Below are positions 60,335 to 64,000 of a stretch of DNA of 64,000 bases, piece by piece; position 1 is the stretch's first letter, and each line of letters starts with the position of its first letter. A program made the translations under genes and the position numbers. The notes beneath the pieces are model-generated. The model made no database searches and was not told the DNA's origin. It worked only from the letters and a program-made list of their open reading frames with translations. The DNA comes from Callorhinus ursinus (Eukaryota > Chordata > Mammalia > Carnivora > Otariidae), in contig NW_020312775.1 of NCBI RefSeq assembly GCF_003265705.1, positions 5,770,891-5,834,890 of the forward strand. The letters run 5' to 3'.

Positions 60335-61375
60335 ATGTTGAAAAGGAAAACCAAAGCTGGGGCCATCATGATGCCTGATTTCAAGCTATATTACAAAGCT
60401 GTGATCATCAAGACAGCATGGTATTGGAACAAAAACAGACACATAGATCAATGGAACAGAATAGAGAGCCCAGAAATGGACCCTCAACTCTATGGTCAAC
60501 TAATCTTTGACAAATCAGGAAAAAATATCCAATGGAAAAAAAGACAGTCTCTTCAGTAAATGGTGCTGGGAAATTTGGACAACTACTTGCAGAAGAATGA
60601 AATTGGACCATTCTCTTACAGCATATGCAAAGATAAACTCCAAATGGATGAAAGATCTCAATGTGAGACAGGAATACATCAAAATCCTAGAGGAGAACAT
60701 AGGCAGTAAGCTCTTTGACATCGGCCACATAATTTCTTGCTAGACACGTCTTCAAATGCAAGGGAAACAAATGCAAAAATGAACTTTTGGGACTTCATCA
60801 AGATAAAAAGCTTCTGCACAAAAAAGGAAACAGTCAACAAAACTAAGAGGCAACCCACGGAATGGGAGAAAGTATTTGTAAATGACATTTTAGATAAAGG
60901 GCTAGTATCCAAGATCTATAAAGGACTTCACAAACTCAATACCCAAAAAACAAATAATCCAGTCAAGAAATGGTCAGAAGGCATGAACAGACACTTCTAC
61001 AAAGAAGACATACAAATGGCTAACAGAGACATGAAAAAATGTTCAACATCACTAGCCATCAGGGAAATACAAATCAAAACCACAGTGAGATACAACTGTA
61101 CACCAGTTAGAATGGCAAAAATTAACAAGGCAGGAAACAGCAAATGTTGGCGAGGATGTGGAGAAAGGGGAACGCTCTTACACTGTTGGTGGGAATGCAA
61201 GCTGGTACCGCCACTCTGGAACACAGTATGGAGATCCCTCAAGATGTTAAAAATAGAGCTACCCTACAACACAGAAATTGTACTACTAGGTATTTACCCT
61301 AAGGATACAGATGTAGTGAAAAGAAGGGGCACATGCACTCCAATGTTCATAGCAACAATGTCCACAATAGCCTAA
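60335..61375 (+). pseudogene. L1 ORF2 C-terminal region
   Basis: Frames 60335-60559 ([20 protein letters not shown]), 60507-60743 ([31 protein letters not shown]) and 60737-61375 (212 codons: [30 protein letters not shown], then [20 protein letters not shown]). They cover the L1 ORF2 tail in two shifted frames, with the 3' end at a stop at 61373. It lacks function because of frameshifts. Confidence 0.85.
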
Positions 61376-61875
61376 CTGTGGAAGGAGCTGAGATGTCCTT
61401 CAACAGTTAAGTGGATAAAGAGGATGTGGTTCATGTATACAATGGAATATTACTCAGCCATCAGAAAAGATGAATACCTACCATTTGCATCAGCATGGAT
61501 GGAACTGGAGGGGATTATGCTAAGTGAAATAAGTCAAGCAGAGATAGACAATTATCATATGGTTTCACTCATATGTGGAACATAAGGAATAGCATGAAAG
61601 ACCATAGGGGAGAGGAGGGCAAACTGAATGGGAAGAAATCAGAGAGGGAGACAAACCATGAGAGATTCTGGACTCCAGGAAACAAACTGAGGGTTACAGA
61701 AGGGAGGGAGGTGGGAAATGGGGTAGCTGGGTGATGGTTATTAAGGAGGGCATGTGTTGTGATGAGCACTGGGTGTTATAAGCAACTAATGAATCATAGA
61801 AGACTACATCAAAAATCAATGATATACTGTATGTTGGCTAACTGAACATAATGAAAAAAAGATGTATCCATTTTT

Positions 61876-61958
61876 ATTGTAATAGACATGGCCAAATTAT
61901 ATTCCCAGATGTCTGTGACAGTGACATTAGTAGTTTCATCACACAAAAGACAACTTGA
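61876..61958 (-). mobile_element. Old L1M (right part)
   Basis: 'acatggccaaattatattcc' continues the antisense L1M interrupted by the L1 at 57649-61858. Confidence 0.6.
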
Positions 61959-61959
61959 A

Positions 61960-62170
61960 TAAATGGAGAGATATGCCATGTTCCTAGATGGAAAGTCTCA
62001 ATTTTTTAGAGATGCACTTTCTCATCAAATTTATCTGTAATTCCTATGCAGTTTCAATTAAAGCCCAACAGAATTTTGTAATGAATTTTGACAGGCTGAT
62101 TCTAACTTTTAAGAGGTAGATAAAATGAGAAGAGTTGAGAAATTTTGAAAAAATAACAAAAATAGGAGTA
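61960..62170 (+). mobile_element. Old L1 ORF2 fragment
   Basis: 'gagagatatgccatgttcct', 'aagcccaacagaattttgta' and 'gacaggctgattctaacttt' match an old L1 ORF2 region. No frame survives. Confidence 0.6.
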
Positions 62171-62580
62171 GTAATTTTATCATGGAGGTGGGAGGGATTG
62201 AGAGGGAAGCAGAAGAGTTAGGGGAAGGTGAGAAATAAAGAAAAGTTACCAAATAGAATAATTCCTATGCTATATTATACAGTTAGCCTGTAGAATAAAA
62301 TTTCTGCCTTTAATGCCATTGCAAATATGTGAAATTTTAATATGCATAAAATGAAAGACTAGAAAAAAACCTGACTAAATGAAAACATTGACTTAATTAG
62401 GTGATGGAATTGTGGACAATTTTTGTTTTTGGATGCAGACATTTTAATATATTTTTTCAATAATGTGCATAAATATAATGATGACCTAGAGCTTTAAAGA
62501 AAATTTTCTTACTTTTAATATTGTTACATCATCTTCCTTCACAATATTGCCTATGACAATTCAGATGTCATTTATTCATT
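62171..62580. other. Unrecognised non-coding stretch
   Basis: No gene or repeat recognised. Confidence 0.4.
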
Positions 62581-62584
62581 GATT

Positions 62585-62960
62585 TTTGCTCCTTTAGGTC
62601 AATGTTTTACTCTCTACAAGCTGAGACATTTTTTCTTTATTCTGATTTTTACCACAGTGTGTGTAGGTGTGGGTATTTATTCATACAATCTGCTTGACAT
62701 CTGTTAGGCCATTTCAATCTGAATGCTCATATCTTTCTTTCGTTCTGGGAAATTTTCTTCAGTTATTGTTTTGTCTATTCTTTCCTGTCCATTTTTTAAT
62801 CCTTTCTTTTTCATTTGGCATTTATTGTGCTGGAGCTTCTGGATATATATTCTATGTCTCTTAACTTCTCTTTCTTGCTGTTCTCCTGAATTATTCTGTT
62901 TCTTGATCTCAGGTTGGTTACATGTATTTGTTCAATGTGTGTATATTTTTGAACATTTAG
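62585..62960 (-). mobile_element. Possible old L1M ORF1 region (antisense)
   Basis: 'ggaaattttcttcagttatt', 'tctatgtctcttaacttctc' resemble the antisense L1M ORF1 pattern. Diverged. Confidence 0.45.
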
Positions 62961-63194
62961 ATGTCTGATATATACATGTATTTCAGTGAAAAAAATTTTT
63001 AAATGATAACTTCAAGGTTTTTGACCTGAACAAATGGAAAGTTGAAATTATCATCCATTCAGATCCTCATCTGAAGGATGTTGCAGGTAGTGTAGGTTTG
63101 GGAAGAACATCAGGAATTCAGGTTTGAATGTTGGATTTGAACTGTATCTTAGATATAGGTAAGAAGAGATGTCGATTATTGTGTTCAATCCTCC

Positions 63195-63560
63195 TAATAG
63201 GTTGTCTTAGCCTGTTAAGTCTGCTATAACAAAATGCACGGTTTTGGAGTCTTATAAACAACAGAAATTTATTTCTCACAGTTCTGGAGGCTGGAAGATT
63301 GAAATCAGGATGCCACCATGACTACGTGAAGGCCTTCTTCCAGGTTGCAGACTGCCAACTTCTTGCTGTGTTTTCACATGGTAGAAGGGGCTAGGAAGCT
63401 TCATGGAGCTTCTTTTATAAGAACACTAATCCCATTTGTGTGGGTTTTACCCTTATGACCTAGTTACCTCCCCAAATCCCCACCTCCTAATATCATCACA
63501 CTGAACATCACGATTTCAGTGTATGAATTTTGGGGAACAGAAACCTTCAAATTATAGCAT
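63195..63560 (-). mobile_element. MLT1-family MaLR LTR
   Basis: Antisense LTR: 'tctgctataacaaaatgcac', 'taaacaacagaaatttattt', 'cacagttctggaggctggaa', 'tttgtgtgggttttaccctt' and 'cacctcctaatatcatcaca'. These are characteristic MLT1/MST landmarks. No internal retroviral-like genes. Confidence 0.85.
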
Positions 63561-63564
63561 AGGT

Positions 63565-63928
63565 CAAGTAAGATGAAGACTGAAAATTAACTATTGGATT
63601 TAGCAATTTGGAGTTTCTTAGTCATCTTGATGAAAGCAGTGTTGGTGGAGTTGCTGTGAGGACTAGAAGCTGATTAGTGTCTAAAGAGCATGGAGGAGAG
63701 GAAACGAAGACAGGAAGTATAGGCAAGTTTGTTGTTTGCTGTCTGGTCCAAGATCATGGCAGGGGCATTAATTATAGTGGAGTCAAACTTCATGGCTGTT
63801 TCTTCTGTAGGGCTCAAACATATGATCATTTTATTTGTCCTATGATCTCAGCTAATTCTGTACCAGAAGCATTTCTGAATCTCTGCTCAGTTTTCAGGAG
63901 TCCCTCCTATATACCTTTGGACTGTAGC
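63565..63928. other. Unrecognised non-coding stretch
   Basis: No gene or repeat recognised. Confidence 0.4.
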
Positions 63929-63929
63929 T

Positions 63930-63933
63930 TGTC

Positions 63934-64000
<67 letters not shown>
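63930..64000. repeat. (TTTC)n microsatellite, runs off the window
   Basis: At least 16 CTTT units at the window edge, so the true length is unknown. Confidence 0.95.

Larger units (their letters stand above)
57649..61858 (+). mobile_element. L1 with TSD, lacking most of the endonuclease
   Basis: Plus-strand L1 of about 4.2 kb: 5' UTR remnant (57649-57854), ORF1 (57855-58740), a small ORF2 start, a jump near 58905 from the endonuclease start to the pre-RT linker ([15 protein letters not shown]) that deletes the rest of the endonuclease, the RT (59560-60120), C-terminus and 3' UTR with tail. TSDs 'aagatgtgtgcattttt' (57632-57648) and 'aagatgtatccattttt' (61859-61875) differ at two bases. It sits inside an older antisense L1M. 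Confidence 0.9.

Overview
This window is non-coding DNA from a mammalian nuclear genome, made largely of transposable elements. I find no intact host gene, RNA gene, CpG island or CRISPR array. The SINEs are tRNA-derived carnivore CAN-SINEs. Their heads read 'ggggcgcctgggtgg' and their bodies match the bear, seal and mustelid type (arctoid Caniformia) rather than the dog-specific SINEC_Cf or the felid type. The assignment to an arctoid carnivore is an inference from repeat types recalled from memory. The GC content looks low, and a 10-N gap interrupts an (AAAT)n tail at 23986-23995.

Layout. 1-1520: nothing recognised. 1521-4725: two L1 copies in opposite orientation, each with a 5' inversion. 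6580-9400: two old L1M fragments facing each other, with a young SINE inside the first. 9649-13947: a 5'-complete minus-strand L1 flanked by 16-bp target-site duplications (TSDs); it has an internal deletion and carries a second L1 tail inside it. 13948-25000: mostly unique or very old sequence with SINEs, MIR and L2 pieces, and a diverged tandem repeat of about 117 bp at 20542-20895. 25210-35500: L2, L1, nested SINEs, an old L1M/HAL1-like element, a fairly young truncated L1 (29559-31233), hAT MITEs and LTR-like repeats. 40402-41300: a processed pseudogene of type XVIII collagen (COL18A1), with its collagenous part inverted against its endostatin part. 41400-43710: the 5' half of a minus-strand L1. 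46585-50005 and 57649-61858: two plus-strand L1s with complementary internal deletions, one lacking the reverse transcriptase core and the other lacking most of the endonuclease. 50000-57640 and 61876-64000: old L2, MIR, L1M, hAT and MaLR fragments, ending in an open-ended (TTTC)n microsatellite.

The reading frames belong to decayed L1 ORF1/ORF2, to the collagen pseudogene, or are shadows. There is no operon or pathway here. What the window records is retrotransposition history: twin priming, nested insertion, and movement of a cellular mRNA in trans. Subfamily names come from recognition by eye and need RepeatMasker confirmation. I found no new functional system; the most interesting items are the inverted COL18A1 retrocopy, the unexplained 330-bp segment next to the 29559 L1, and the 117-bp tandem repeat.
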